A stretch of 57,736 nucleotides of DNA from an uncultured Clostridia bacterium (lineage in GTDB: Bacteria; Bacillota; Clostridia; TANB77; CAG-508). The notes beneath the pieces were generated by a model. It saw only the letters and a list, made by a program, of their open reading frames with translations. It was not told the origin of the DNA and ran no database searches. The number at the start of each line of letters is the position of its first letter. The first letter of the stretch is position 1. The position numbers and the translations under genes were made by a program. Below are positions 8,752 through 17,616 of the stretch, one piece after another. The stretch spans positions 1 to 57,736 of the forward strand of contig CAPOZU010000014.1 of the NCBI GenBank assembly GCA_948676835.1, given 5' to 3'.

Positions 8752-11457
8752 TTATTTAGCCTGATACCAGCTTTTTCCTTCTTCTACATCTACAGTTAGT
8801 GGAACAGAAAGATTACAACTTGTTTCCATACATTCTTTTAATAATTTTTCTACTTCTTCTTTTTCTTCTAATACTGCTTCTATTAAAAGTTCATCATGAA
8901 TTTGTAGAACAATTTTAGATTTCATATTTCTGTTTTTTAATTCATTATATACTTTTATCATTGCAATTTTCATAATATCTGCTGCCGTTCCTTGTATTGG
9001 AGTATTCATAGCAGCTCTATCTCCAAATTTTCTAATCATATAGTTTTTTGAATTAAGTTCTGGAATATATCTTCTTCTTCCAAATAAAGTAGATACATAC
9101 CCATTCTTTTTGGCCTCTTCAACAATATTATTCATATATTCTCTTATTCCATGATAAGTATCTAAATATTTCTCTATATATTCTTTTGCTTCATTTCGTT
9201 TTATATCAATTTGTTCTGCTAAACCGAATTCACTTATTCCATAAACAATCCCAAAATTAACAGCTTTTGCTTTACTTCTTAATTGTTTTGAAACATCTTC
9301 AACTGGAACTTTAAATACTTGTGAAGCACATATAGTATGAATATCTGCATCAGAATTGAAGGCTTTAATCATTGTTTCGTCATTTGACATATGAGCCATT
9401 ACTCTTAATTCAACTTGAGAATAATCTGCATCAACAAAAATTTTTCCTTCTTCTGGTTTGAAGACTTTTCTTAATTTTTTTCCAATTTCGCTTCTAGTTG
9501 GTATATTTTGTAAATTTGGCTCTGTACTACTTAATCTTCCAGTAGCTGTTACTGTTTGATGAAAAAATGTATGAATTCTCCCTGTTTTAGGATTTATAAA
9601 TGGAATCATACCTTCTACATAAGTAGAATTTAGTTTCATTAATTGTCTATATTCTAATATCTTTTCAACAATAGGATGTTCTTCTTTAACTTTATCTAAA
9701 GCATCTACATCTGTTGAATATCCATTTTTCGTCTTTTTACAAGGCTTTAATTCTAATTTTTCAAATAAGATAATTCCTAATTGTTTTGGAGAATTAATGT
9801 TAAATTCTTCTCCTGCCATTTCGTATATATCAATTCTTAATTCCTCAATATGCTTTTTTAAATTTTCACCATACTTTATTAGTTCTCTTTCATCAACAAA
9901 CATGCCTTCATATTGCATTTCTGCTAATATTTCAACAATTGGCATTTCTATATTATTAAATAAATCTAGTGAATTAATTTTTTCTAATTCTATTAAAATA
10001 TTTTCTCTAGATTTCCCAATTACATATGCATATAATGCAAAAGTATAATTTTCTTTTTGTTTATTTTCATCTAGCACTTCATCAAATAAACTTGTTTGTA
10101 TTTCTGATTTTTCTTGCTTTTCTTCATAATCTGATATATCTATATTTAAATATTGCCTTGCTATATCTTGAACAGAATAAGCATTAGAAACTGAATTTAA
10201 AATATAACTTGCTATTTTTGCATCATACATCATATTTTGAGAATTTATATTACTTTGTTTTAATAATATATAGTCTTCCTTTAAATTATGACCACATTTT
10301 AAAATTTCTTTATTTTCAAAAATTCTTTTCCCAATATTCTCTGAAAAAGTAAAATTATAAACTTTATTTTCATTATAAATATTTATATATTTTATTTCTT
10401 TTTTTATAATCAAATTTTCATCATTTTTATCTATTTTTTCAAAGCAGTAATATACAATTTTTTCCTTTTCTATTTTTGAAATTAATTCCTCAATTTCTTT
10501 ATTTTCCTCTAGTTTAATATATTCAAAAAGTTCTTTTACATCTTTTTCTTCATTATTTTCTGACTTGTTTTGTTCTAAATTAAATCTTTCAATATATCTA
10601 TTAAATCTTAAATTTCTAAATAGCTCTAATACCTTTTTATTATCCCATTCTTTTACTTTAAATAGCTCTAATTCTTTTTCAATTGGTGCATTTGTATCTA
10701 TTCTTCCAAGTTCTCTTGAAAGTATTGCTAATTCTTTGTTTGCTTCCAAATTTTCTTTCAATTTTCCTTTTGCAATAGGATCTCCTGCCTCTAATTTTTC
10801 ATAAATTGTATCTACAGAATGAAATTCTTTAATTAAATTTAATGCTGTTTTTTCTCCAACTCCTGGAACTCCTGGAATATTATCAGATTTATCTCCCATC
10901 AATCCTTTTACTTCTATTAATTCTTCTGGCTCTATTCCATATACTTCTAGAACTTTACTTCTATCAAAATTTTCTGTTTCTGTTTTTCCGTTTTTAGTTC
11001 TTGGTATTCTTATTGTTGTTTTATCTGATGCAAGTTGGAAGGAATCTCTATCTCCTGTAAGTAATGTTACTTCTATTCCTTGCTTTTCAGACGATTTTGC
11101 TAAAGTTCCTAAAATATCATCTGCTTCATATCCAGCAAGTTCAATAATTTTTATATTCATTGCTGTTAAAACTTCTTTTATAATTGGCATTTGAGCTGCA
11201 AGTTCATCTGGCATTCCATGTCTTGTACCTTTATATTCTTTATACATTTCATGTCTTTTTGTAGGATGCTTTACATCAAATGCTACTACCATATAATCTG
11301 GATTTATATCCTCAACTAATTTGAACATAATAGCCAAAAATCCATATACCGCATTTGTATATGTTCCATCTGCTGTTTGAAGCATTTTACTGCTCATAAT
11401 TCCATAAAATGCCCTATTTAAAATACTATTTCCATCTATAACAACTAATTTTTCCAA
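8752..11457 (-). CDS. polA: DNA polymerase I
   Basis: 901 residues. N-terminal 5'-3' exonuclease (about 1-290: VVIDGNSILNRAFYG, AGYEADDILGTLA, TGDRDSFQL, GLMGDKSDNIPGVPG). Middle region (about 300-480) has the 3'-5' exonuclease fold remnant (YDAKIASYILN) but lacks the first metal-binding Asp-x-Glu motif, so proofreading is probably absent, as in several Firmicutes Pol I. Polymerase domain (about 500-901) with motif A DADYSQVELRV, O-helix RSKAKAVNFGIVYG and motif C QIHDELLIEA. Role: gap filling, Okazaki fragment processing, repair. ATG start with a good promoter upstream. Confidence 0.97.
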   Translation of the reverse strand: MEKLVVIDGNSILNRAFYGIMSSKMLQTADGTYTNAVYGFLAIMFKLVEDINPDYMVVAFDVKHPTKRHEMYKEYKGTRHGMPDELAAQMPIIKEVLTAMNIKIIELAGYEADDILGTLAKSSEKQGIEVTLLTGDRDSFQLASDKTTIRIPRTKNGKTETENFDRSKVLEVYGIEPEELIEVKGLMGDKSDNIPGVPGVGEKTALNLIKEFHSVDTIYEKLEAGDPIAKGKLKENLEANKELAILSRELGRIDTNAPIEKELELFKVKEWDNKKVLELFRNLRFNRYIERFNLEQNKSENNEEKDVKELFEYIKLEENKEIEELISKIEKEKIVYYCFEKIDKNDENLIIKKEIKYINIYNENKVYNFTFSENIGKRIFENKEILKCGHNLKEDYILLKQSNINSQNMMYDAKIASYILNSVSNAYSVQDIARQYLNIDISDYEEKQEKSEIQTSLFDEVLDENKQKENYTFALYAYVIGKSRENILIELEKINSLDLFNNIEMPIVEILAEMQYEGMFVDERELIKYGENLKKHIEELRIDIYEMAGEEFNINSPKQLGIILFEKLELKPCKKTKNGYSTDVDALDKVKEEHPIVEKILEYRQLMKLNSTYVEGMIPFINPKTGRIHTFFHQTVTATGRLSSTEPNLQNIPTRSEIGKKLRKVFKPEEGKIFVDADYSQVELRVMAHMSNDETMIKAFNSDADIHTICASQVFKVPVEDVSKQLRSKAKAVNFGIVYGISEFGLAEQIDIKRNEAKEYIEKYLDTYHGIREYMNNIVEEAKKNGYVSTLFGRRRYIPELNSKNYMIRKFGDRAAMNTPIQGTAADIMKIAMIKVYNELKNRNMKSKIVLQIHDELLIEAVLEEKEEVEKLLKECMETSCNLSVPLTVDVEEGKSWYQAK

Positions 11458-11529
11458 TACTACCTCCTGATTATAATAGTAATTATTTCTATTAAATATA
11501 TTATAATCTTCCCTAAAAATCTTATGCTG

Positions 11530-11558
11530 ATTTTATCACACTACTTTTTTTCGGTCAA
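11530..11558 (-). promoter_or_regulatory. Promoter of polA
   Basis: TTGACC (11553-11558), 17-nt spacer, TAAAAT (11530-11535) on the minus strand, about 75 nt upstream of the polA ATG. Confidence 0.75.
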
Positions 11559-11570
11559 GAAAACAAATGG

Positions 11571-11600
11571 AAAAAGAGCAAACCTGCAGTTTGCTCTTTT
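11571..11600 (-). terminator. Terminator of the coiled-coil gene
   Basis: AAAAGAGCAAA/TTTGCTCTTTT stem with a loop of about 8 nt; T-rich on the minus strand. Lies between the gene ending at 11642 and the polA promoter. Confidence 0.85.
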
Positions 11601-11641
11601 CCTTATTTTACAACATAATTATGTTTTTGATTACAGTTATA

Positions 11642-12565
11642 TTAAATTTCAAGTTCTTGTGTTTTAAGAACTTTTGAAATCTTTTCGTCATCAATCAAAA
11701 TCGTACAATGGCTATGTTCTGTCATAAAAGCAATGCATACTTTAGCAAATTCAATTGCTCTCATGTATTCTCTTACATCATAATACCCACACGCCATCAT
11801 ATCACTTAAATTTTCATCATTAAAAAGAACTTCTCCTGTTTGAATTTCCAGGTTTTCTATGCCTTCAATTGGTTCTGTAGAAATAAATCTACCATATTCA
11901 GGTAATTTACCATGATATCCTGGTGCAACCAAATAAATATTATTCTGACTAATTTTTTCAATTTGGAGAATTATTTCTTGCAACCTTTGTTCCTGCTGCT
12001 TACGCATTTTCAAATTATTTTGATACGCATTTTCGCTATCAGTTAATTCTTGTTGCACTTGTTTCAATTTCATTTCAGCATTTTTCACTTCTTCTTCCTT
12101 TTGCATACATCGATTTCTAGAAGATCCGATTGCCTCATCCCAGCGCTGAATTGTACTTTCAATATTCTTTTTCATATTCAGGAAATGTTCCAAATCATTA
12201 TCCTGAGATACTCCAATAGTAACACTCGTTGTTGGAGCTTTCTGAATTATAGGTTCTTGAATATTATCAGAAGTATTACATTGAATTGTTTCACTTCTTT
12301 GTTTTTGCAATAACCTCTGATTGTTCTTTCTCTTTTTTGCTGCTGAATCCTTTGATTTTTCACGAGCTTTTTCATTTTTCTCACTCATTTTTTTCAAAGC
12401 TGCAAAAACTTTAGGACCTAATCCACTCTTCATTTCTTGAATAAATGCCTCTTCAGTCATACTATATTCGGGCGCCAATTCAGAAATAATTTTTCCTTGT
12501 TCAGAAATCCTTTTGTGAATTGTGGTAAAATTTAGTGTCTTCCGGTTCTGAGTCTTAACTGCCAT
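11642..12565 (-). CDS. Hypothetical coiled-coil protein
   Basis: 307 residues, no recognised family. Order of parts: a basic, possibly DNA- or protein-binding N-terminus (about 1-95, with KKMSEKNEKAREKSKDSAAKKRKN), a Thr/Gln/Pro-rich linker, a coiled coil (about 135-205: KKNIESTIQRWDEA ... EVKNAEMKLKQVQQ), and a C-terminal globular domain (about 210-307) with YLVAPGYHGKLPEYG and FMTEHSHCTILIDDE. Start ATG with AGGAGG. It has its own promoter and terminator, so is monocistronic. Codons are less AT-skewed than the neighbours (for example several CAG, CTG and GCG), suggesting transfer from another lineage. Confidence 0.75.
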   Translation of the reverse strand: MAVKTQNRKTLNFTTIHKRISEQGKIISELAPEYSMTEEAFIQEMKSGLGPKVFAALKKMSEKNEKAREKSKDSAAKKRKNNQRLLQKQRSETIQCNTSDNIQEPIIQKAPTTSVTIGVSQDNDLEHFLNMKKNIESTIQRWDEAIGSSRNRCMQKEEEVKNAEMKLKQVQQELTDSENAYQNNLKMRKQQEQRLQEIILQIEKISQNNIYLVAPGYHGKLPEYGRFISTEPIEGIENLEIQTGEVLFNDENLSDMMACGYYDVREYMRAIEFAKVCIAFMTEHSHCTILIDDEKISKVLKTQELEI

Positions 12566-12597
12566 AATAAATACCTCCTTAGGTAAAATGTTTTTGC

Positions 12598-12627
12598 ATT
12601 ATATCATAGCATACATTTAAATTGCAA
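12598..12627 (-). promoter_or_regulatory. Promoter of the coiled-coil gene
   Basis: TTGCAA (12622-12627), 18-nt spacer, TATAAT (12598-12603), minus strand, just upstream of the AGGAGG and ATG at 12565. Confidence 0.75.
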
Positions 12628-12640
12628 GTTTTTTCCCATT

Positions 12641-13225
12641 TTATATAAAAATATTAAAATTTCCTAACATATAATATAAGTATCCTAAAATACAACCACA
12701 AATAGCTCCTATTATATGTCCTAAATGTGATATATTATCTTCTTTAAATATTCCATCAATTATTTCATTAGCTATATAAAAAATAAATATTAAAATAAGT
12801 GTTATAGGAACTTTTCCTGCTTGAATATTAACAAAAGAACTCATTACTATAAACATATATACAATTCCACTTGCTCCTAATATCCTTTTATTTCCAAATA
12901 TAGAATTTATTACTCCTATAACAAATGCTGTTATTAATATCATTATAAGTAGATTATATGTTCCATATTTTTCTTCTAACATTGGGCCAATCAATAAAAT
13001 ATATACAAAATTATTTGATAAATGTCTCCAATTCTCATGTCCTAAGACATGTGTAAACAAACGAATATATGTTAAAGGATTGAATATTGAACTTCTATAA
13101 GATGAAAATAATAATATATTACTTTTTCCAAGCGTTATATATTTTAATATCAATGTTCCTACCGAAAGGAAAAAATATGTTAGTATTAATATTGAATTAT
13201 ACTGAAAATAATCTATCAATTCCAT
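12641..13225 (-). CDS. Rhomboid-family intramembrane serine protease
   Basis: 194 residues, six predicted membrane helices. Catalytic Ser119 sits in GASG (ILGASGIVY) and His167 in SHLGHIIGA, the rhomboid dyad; His68 and Asn72 in HLSNN match the H-x3-N oxyanion motif of GlpG. A Trp-Arg pair precedes it (ENWRH). Expected to cut single-span membrane proteins within the bilayer; substrates unknown. It follows the 542-residue gene by 13 nt and probably shares its transcript, so may process products of that gene series. Confidence 0.9.
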   Translation of the reverse strand: MELIDYFQYNSILILTYFFLSVGTLILKYITLGKSNILLFSSYRSSIFNPLTYIRLFTHVLGHENWRHLSNNFVYILLIGPMLEEKYGTYNLLIMILITAFVIGVINSIFGNKRILGASGIVYMFIVMSSFVNIQAGKVPITLILIFIFYIANEIIDGIFKEDNISHLGHIIGAICGCILGYLYYMLGNFNIFI

Positions 13226-13238
13226 CTAATTTCTCCTT

Positions 13239-14867
13239 TTACAAATCTATATCTTCCCAAAGTTTTCTTGGTGGCTTAGCAATTTCTCTAGCTTTTTGTA
13301 TATGTATATTATTAAATTCTTTGCCATACAATTCTAAACAAATTTTTCTTCTTGTTTCTCTTTTTTTTGGCAAATTATCTATGTCACATTTCAATAAAGA
13401 CACCTCAGCATCGAGTACCCTTTTAGTGTCATAAGAACGTGTTCTATCTTTCCTATATTCATTTGCTATTTTCTCTTCTGAAACAATTCTTTGTTCTTTT
13501 TTTTCTGGTAATATTTGTGGTCTAGAAAAATACTCTATAATTTCTTGTTTTCTTTCATTAAGTCTTTGTTTTATTACATCATCTTCTAGCAAATTTCCAT
13601 TTGTACTTTTTAGATATCCTCTTAATGTTTTTTTATCTTTATCAGAATACTGAGCACCAACCTGATATTCCAAATATTCCTTTAGTAAATCTATTTTTCT
13701 ACTTGGATATAAATTTTGTTTTATTTCAGACATAATTTCATCATCTATAAATCCAATTTGATGCAAAAATGTTAAATCTTCATACATTAACATTTCTTCT
13801 TTTCTATCTTCTACTTCTTTAGATATTATATTTTCTATTATTTCAACTCTACTTTCTAAAGATAACTTTTCTCTTATACCATCTTTAAAATACATATCTG
13901 CAATAATAGTAGAACTGTTTTTTTCCATTTTTTCTCTAATTTCAGTTGTTATATCAACTTTTTTCGATTGTTCACTTTCTAGAAGTTGTTTTCTTGATTC
14001 TGCATAAAATACTGGAGACTCTGAGTCGATTCCTCTTCTCTCACATTCTACAAAAAATTGTTTATATAATTTGCTTAAAGTTTCAGGATTTTCTTTTATA
14101 TATTCTGCTAATTTGCGTTTAATTTCAATACTTAAGTTAGTATCTGATAATATATATTGTAAATCTTCATCTCTTTCTTCTTCATCCATATCATAAGAAT
14201 CTAATGTACTATCTATAGAAGTAATTTCTTCTGCTCCAATTTTTCTTGCTATATCTTTATTGTCATACAAAAACCTATTTACACTATGTGTAAACGCTTG
14301 TAATCTTGACTGTGTGTAGCTTGTGAATCTATCAGTAACATTTTCATCAGCAAGTCCCATCCAACCATCTAAAACTCCTGTAAGTAATGGAGGTGTACCA
14401 CAGTCTTCTATTATTTCTGGATGTTCCTTTGCAATTTGCCTTAATATTTCAATATGTTTATTATAAGCTAATGTATTTGAACCAATTACAATAGAATCAT
14501 TTCTTTTTATTTGTTCTGTTGCATATTTTAATTCAAAAGGTAACTTTCTTGAATCACATTCAGAAATAAATTCCCCTACAATAGTTTCAATCTTATCTGC
14601 TCGAGCATTAATATATATTCTATGTTCTGTAGGAAAAAAATCAGAAAACTTTCTTATAACATGCCAAATATTCATATATTCTGATTTTGAAAATCGAGAA
14701 TTATGCTTTACCTCATTAACATTTCCTTCTTTAAATCCATCATGAAAATATGTAACAACACTAGAATATAATTCATAATAATCCTTTGAGTTTAAGAAAA
14801 GATTAAATAATCTTGTATAATTTTCCAAGCTATATGGATTTGAAATTGATTCTAATATTTCTTCCAT
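13239..14867 (-). CDS. Large hypothetical protein, possibly HopA1-like N-terminal region
   Basis: 542 residues, cytosolic by appearance (no signal or membrane helix). The stretch about 70-180 (HRIYINARADKIETIV..., NDSIVIGSN..., CGTPPLLTGVLDGWMGLADE) faintly resembles the HopA1-type effector/lyase fold, by eye only. The middle and C-terminus are helical and charged, with RKREI-type clusters. It is third of four tightly spaced genes (10 nt after the 142-residue gene) and 13 nt before the rhomboid gene. Function unknown; the HopA1 suggestion is weak. Confidence 0.75.
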   Translation of the reverse strand: MEEILESISNPYSLENYTRLFNLFLNSKDYYELYSSVVTYFHDGFKEGNVNEVKHNSRFSKSEYMNIWHVIRKFSDFFPTEHRIYINARADKIETIVGEFISECDSRKLPFELKYATEQIKRNDSIVIGSNTLAYNKHIEILRQIAKEHPEIIEDCGTPPLLTGVLDGWMGLADENVTDRFTSYTQSRLQAFTHSVNRFLYDNKDIARKIGAEEITSIDSTLDSYDMDEEERDEDLQYILSDTNLSIEIKRKLAEYIKENPETLSKLYKQFFVECERRGIDSESPVFYAESRKQLLESEQSKKVDITTEIREKMEKNSSTIIADMYFKDGIREKLSLESRVEIIENIISKEVEDRKEEMLMYEDLTFLHQIGFIDDEIMSEIKQNLYPSRKIDLLKEYLEYQVGAQYSDKDKKTLRGYLKSTNGNLLEDDVIKQRLNERKQEIIEYFSRPQILPEKKEQRIVSEEKIANEYRKDRTRSYDTKRVLDAEVSLLKCDIDNLPKKRETRRKICLELYGKEFNNIHIQKAREIAKPPRKLWEDIDL

Positions 14868-14877
14868 TTTGTTCTCC

Positions 14878-15306
14878 TTATTTCATAAAAAAGTCAATTA
14901 TTTTCTTTATAAACACTTTTAATTTATTTTCTTTATATACTACTAGTTCTACACTTTGGTCATCATTGTTTTCTGTTTGAATGCTGTTTTCATTTGATTT
15001 ATTACTAGTTTTTTCTTCCCAAAACATTTTGTCTACATTTTCATTTTCTTTAAATATTTCTGCAAATTCTTCTTTTTGTTTAGGATTTGAAAAATATTTG
15101 TAATTTAATATTTGAAGAAATGCTTTTGTTTCATCTTTTATACTTTGTTCTGCTAATGGTTTAGATGTAGTTAAATTTACTTTATAAAATAATGATTTAT
15201 TTTCTTTAAAAAATTTTATTGTTGCCTGTGGTATTTTTTTCTTATCTTCTGGGTTTAAGTTATCTAAAATAAAATCTACTTCACAACAAGCCTCTGAAAA
15301 TTCCAT
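14878..15306 (-). CDS. Small hypothetical protein of the transglutaminase/LRR series
   Basis: 142 residues. N-terminal part (MEFSEACCEVDFILDNLNPE, then DKKKIPQATIKFFKENKS) is helical and acidic, followed by an AFLQILNYKYF helix, an Asn/Ser/Glu-rich linker (about 95-120), and a C-terminal amphipathic or hydrophobic helix (LKVFIKKIIDFFMK). No family that I can name. Spaced 16 nt after the transglutaminase-like gene and 10 nt before the 542-residue gene, so clearly one operon. The C-terminal helix could bind membrane. Confidence 0.7.
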   Translation of the reverse strand: MEFSEACCEVDFILDNLNPEDKKKIPQATIKFFKENKSLFYKVNLTTSKPLAEQSIKDETKAFLQILNYKYFSNPKQKEEFAEIFKENENVDKMFWEEKTSNKSNENSIQTENNDDQSVELVVYKENKLKVFIKKIIDFFMK

Positions 15307-15322
15307 TTATATTTTCCTTTCT

Positions 15323-16693
15323 TTATCTTTCATCATTATCATCTCTTGCATTTTGATTTTGTTTATTTTTTTGTGTTAATTTTTCTTTTGCTTTTTCTCT
15401 AATCCATTGTATCGCTTTTGAAATCATTCCTTTTTTCTTTTCTACTGGTAGCTCTGCAGATGCAAATTCATCTGCATAAAAAAATGTTTTATTTTTACTG
15501 TTATCTAAAATAACTGTTTTATTTGCTTCTATTTCTTCAATATTACGGCTAGTAACTGTGCTTATCATTAACTGCATTGCATTTCCAGGTAATATTGCAT
15601 ACTGACTTAAATTAGCTCTAGCATTATTGGTTCTTGTAAAACCAATATTATTTCCTTCTCTAATATATCTTTCTAACGCTCCAACAGTATGGTCTGTTCC
15701 ATGAGCCCTAGAAGTTTCATTAACAGAATTTTCTAATATTCTACCTAAAGTATTTTGATTGTATCCATTATAGTTTTGTTCTACAAAGGATTTCGATATT
15801 AAGTGTAACATATCATCTTTAGACACAAATTGCTCTATCTGAGATCTAGCGTCTCCTTGTCTTGTAAAACATATTGCATCACCAGTTGTTATATATTTTT
15901 CAATTGCTTTTTCCACTTGTGTTCTTGCTTCAGCTGCTCCAAATTCTTTTTCGAATTTTAAATATGTTTGTTCTATAGCAAGCTGAACTATACTCATTTG
16001 TTGTTCTTGGGAAATTCTATTTTGTCTATCATTTGGATTTGTATTTATAGAATTTATAGACTCTTTAGAAAAACTCACATATTGATATCTTTTTTCATCT
16101 GGATCAATCTCATGTCTTTCAAAAAATCTATGATCATCGCCAAAATATTGTAACTCTTTTTCTCCTTTTCTAAGATTTGCAGAATCCCATGTTAAATCTA
16201 CTGCAAATGATTGACCATTTATTGTTAATACATTCCATGCATGTTTTTCAGAACTAGTTCTATTTAGATTGTATCCTATACCTCTTACATAATCACACTG
16301 TATTCCTTGTCTGTCCATCATTTCTTTATATATTAAAGCATATCCTGCACAAATTGCTTTCCTATCAAGAATTCCAGACAAGCTAGATGGTCTCTGAGTT
16401 TTATAATCTTCTCTATTATAATTGTATTCAATTCCTTTTCCTAAAACTTCATAAATATATTTAGCTCTCTGAAATTGGTCCCATTCTTTTGGTATAGAGC
16501 TTTCAATTAATTTCATTTGATTAATTATTTGTTTTATTTCTCTTCCTGTATAGGTTGTTCTTCTTTGATATCTTTCATCATTATATTTAGGTTTGCCTCT
16601 CATTCCACCTTGAACACAAATTTGTTCATCATCTCGTATTCTAGACAAATCATATCTAGTTTCTAAATCTCTTGTATTTGCAACAACTATCAT
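15323..16693 (-). CDS. Transglutaminase-like protein with an internal repeat
   Basis: 456 residues. Transglutaminase-like (papain-fold) domain about 60-175 with the complete triad Cys115 (AICAGYALIY), His151 (KHAWNVL) and Asp166 (AVDLTWD). Known relatives act as proteases, peptide N-glycanases or cross-linkers; which applies here cannot be told. Residues about 225-400 hold two copies of one unit: AIEKYITTGDAICFTRQGDA then ALERYIREGNNIGFTRTNNA, each followed by a similar helical stretch. The tail is basic. No signal peptide. Second gene of the LRR-led series, 11 nt after the LRR gene. Confidence 0.85.
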   Translation of the reverse strand: MIVVANTRDLETRYDLSRIRDDEQICVQGGMRGKPKYNDERYQRRTTYTGREIKQIINQMKLIESSIPKEWDQFQRAKYIYEVLGKGIEYNYNREDYKTQRPSSLSGILDRKAICAGYALIYKEMMDRQGIQCDYVRGIGYNLNRTSSEKHAWNVLTINGQSFAVDLTWDSANLRKGEKELQYFGDDHRFFERHEIDPDEKRYQYVSFSKESINSINTNPNDRQNRISQEQQMSIVQLAIEQTYLKFEKEFGAAEARTQVEKAIEKYITTGDAICFTRQGDARSQIEQFVSKDDMLHLISKSFVEQNYNGYNQNTLGRILENSVNETSRAHGTDHTVGALERYIREGNNIGFTRTNNARANLSQYAILPGNAMQLMISTVTSRNIEEIEANKTVILDNSKNKTFFYADEFASAELPVEKKKGMISKAIQWIREKAKEKLTQKNKQNQNARDDNDER

Positions 16694-16704
16694 ATATTAC
16701 TCTC

Positions 16705-17418
16705 CTAATATTCATACATATCATTTAATAAAATTGTTATATTTTTTTCTTTTAAAGTATTTAACTCATTTTCCCAATTATCTGCTTCAATTCTATCAAT
16801 AGATAATGTTTTTAGATTTTCATATTTTGATAAAATATTTAAATTTAAATCTTCTAAATTTTCTATTGATAAATACTCAATTGGTAATTCAAAATCAATT
16901 TTTGCTAAAGAAAAATTCTTAATATTTTTTATAACTAACTTTTTCAAATTTTTAAATTTTTCTAAAAATTCAAATTTATCAAGTTCTATATTAATAAGTT
17001 GTAGTTCTTCTAAATTTGATAAATATATTATATTTTCAAAATCATCTACTTCTGTATTGTTTAATATTAAAGAAATAACATTATTTATTTTCTTTATATC
17101 TCTTATTTGTCCATTAATAAATTCTATTTTTTTAATATTACTAATTCTTTCTATGTTTTCAGATGTTAGTCCTAAATTTCTTATTGATATTTTTTCTAAA
17201 TTTTTAAATAAGTCCACTTCTTCAAAATAAACTTTATTATATTGACCAACAATATTCTGAGAATCTATAACTATTTCTTTTATCTTTTCCAAGTCTTCAA
17301 TTGTAATATTATCTTTATTTAATTTAAATTGTAAATAGTTTCTTAACTCCAAATTTTTTATTATCTCGTTATCATTTTTTATACTTGAAATTTCTAATGT
17401 ATTTTCAAATTCACTCAT
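16705..17418 (-). CDS. Leucine-rich-repeat protein
   Basis: 237 residues. After an N-terminal helical segment, the protein is built from irregular 20-24-residue leucine/isoleucine-rich units, such as LEKISIRNLGLTSENIERIS, LEELQLINIELDKFEFLEKF, LKKLVIKNIKNF and LKTLSIDRIEADNWENEL, the pattern of a bacterial LRR solenoid, normally a protein-binding surface. No signal peptide or anchor, so probably cytosolic. Start at the ATG at 17418 with AGAGGAG upstream; an 11-codon extension is rejected. First gene of the series running to 13239 and perhaps 12641. Confidence 0.75.
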   Translation of the reverse strand: MSEFENTLEISSIKNDNEIIKNLELRNYLQFKLNKDNITIEDLEKIKEIVIDSQNIVGQYNKVYFEEVDLFKNLEKISIRNLGLTSENIERISNIKKIEFINGQIRDIKKINNVISLILNNTEVDDFENIIYLSNLEELQLINIELDKFEFLEKFKNLKKLVIKNIKNFSLAKIDFELPIEYLSIENLEDLNLNILSKYENLKTLSIDRIEADNWENELNTLKEKNITILLNDMYEY

Positions 17419-17483
17419 ACAAATTTCTCCTCTTTTGAATATTAAAATCAATAATAATTTTAATATTTATTTTTACACTTTCT

Positions 17484-17489
17484 ATTATA
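17484..17489 (-). promoter_or_regulatory. Extended -10 promoter of the LRR/transglutaminase operon
   Basis: TGTTATAAT on the minus strand (TATAAT at 17484-17489 with an upstream TG), about 65 nt before the LRR start. The -35 is weak (TTGCTT at 16-nt spacing). Confidence 0.5.
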
Positions 17490-17532
17490 ACATTTAACTT
17501 TTAAAAAGCAAAAATTTTTTTACAATTCACAA

Positions 17533-17561
17533 TTGACTGTTTACATAATTCATTATATAAT
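17533..17561 (+). promoter_or_regulatory. Promoter of the M20 peptidase gene
   Basis: TTGACT (17533-17538), 17-nt spacer, TATAAT (17556-17561), plus strand; the gene starts at 17617. Confidence 0.8.
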
Positions 17562-17616
17562 GTAAATACTTATGTATGCAATTTTGCTACAATTTATAGA
17601 ATAAGGAGATTTCATT

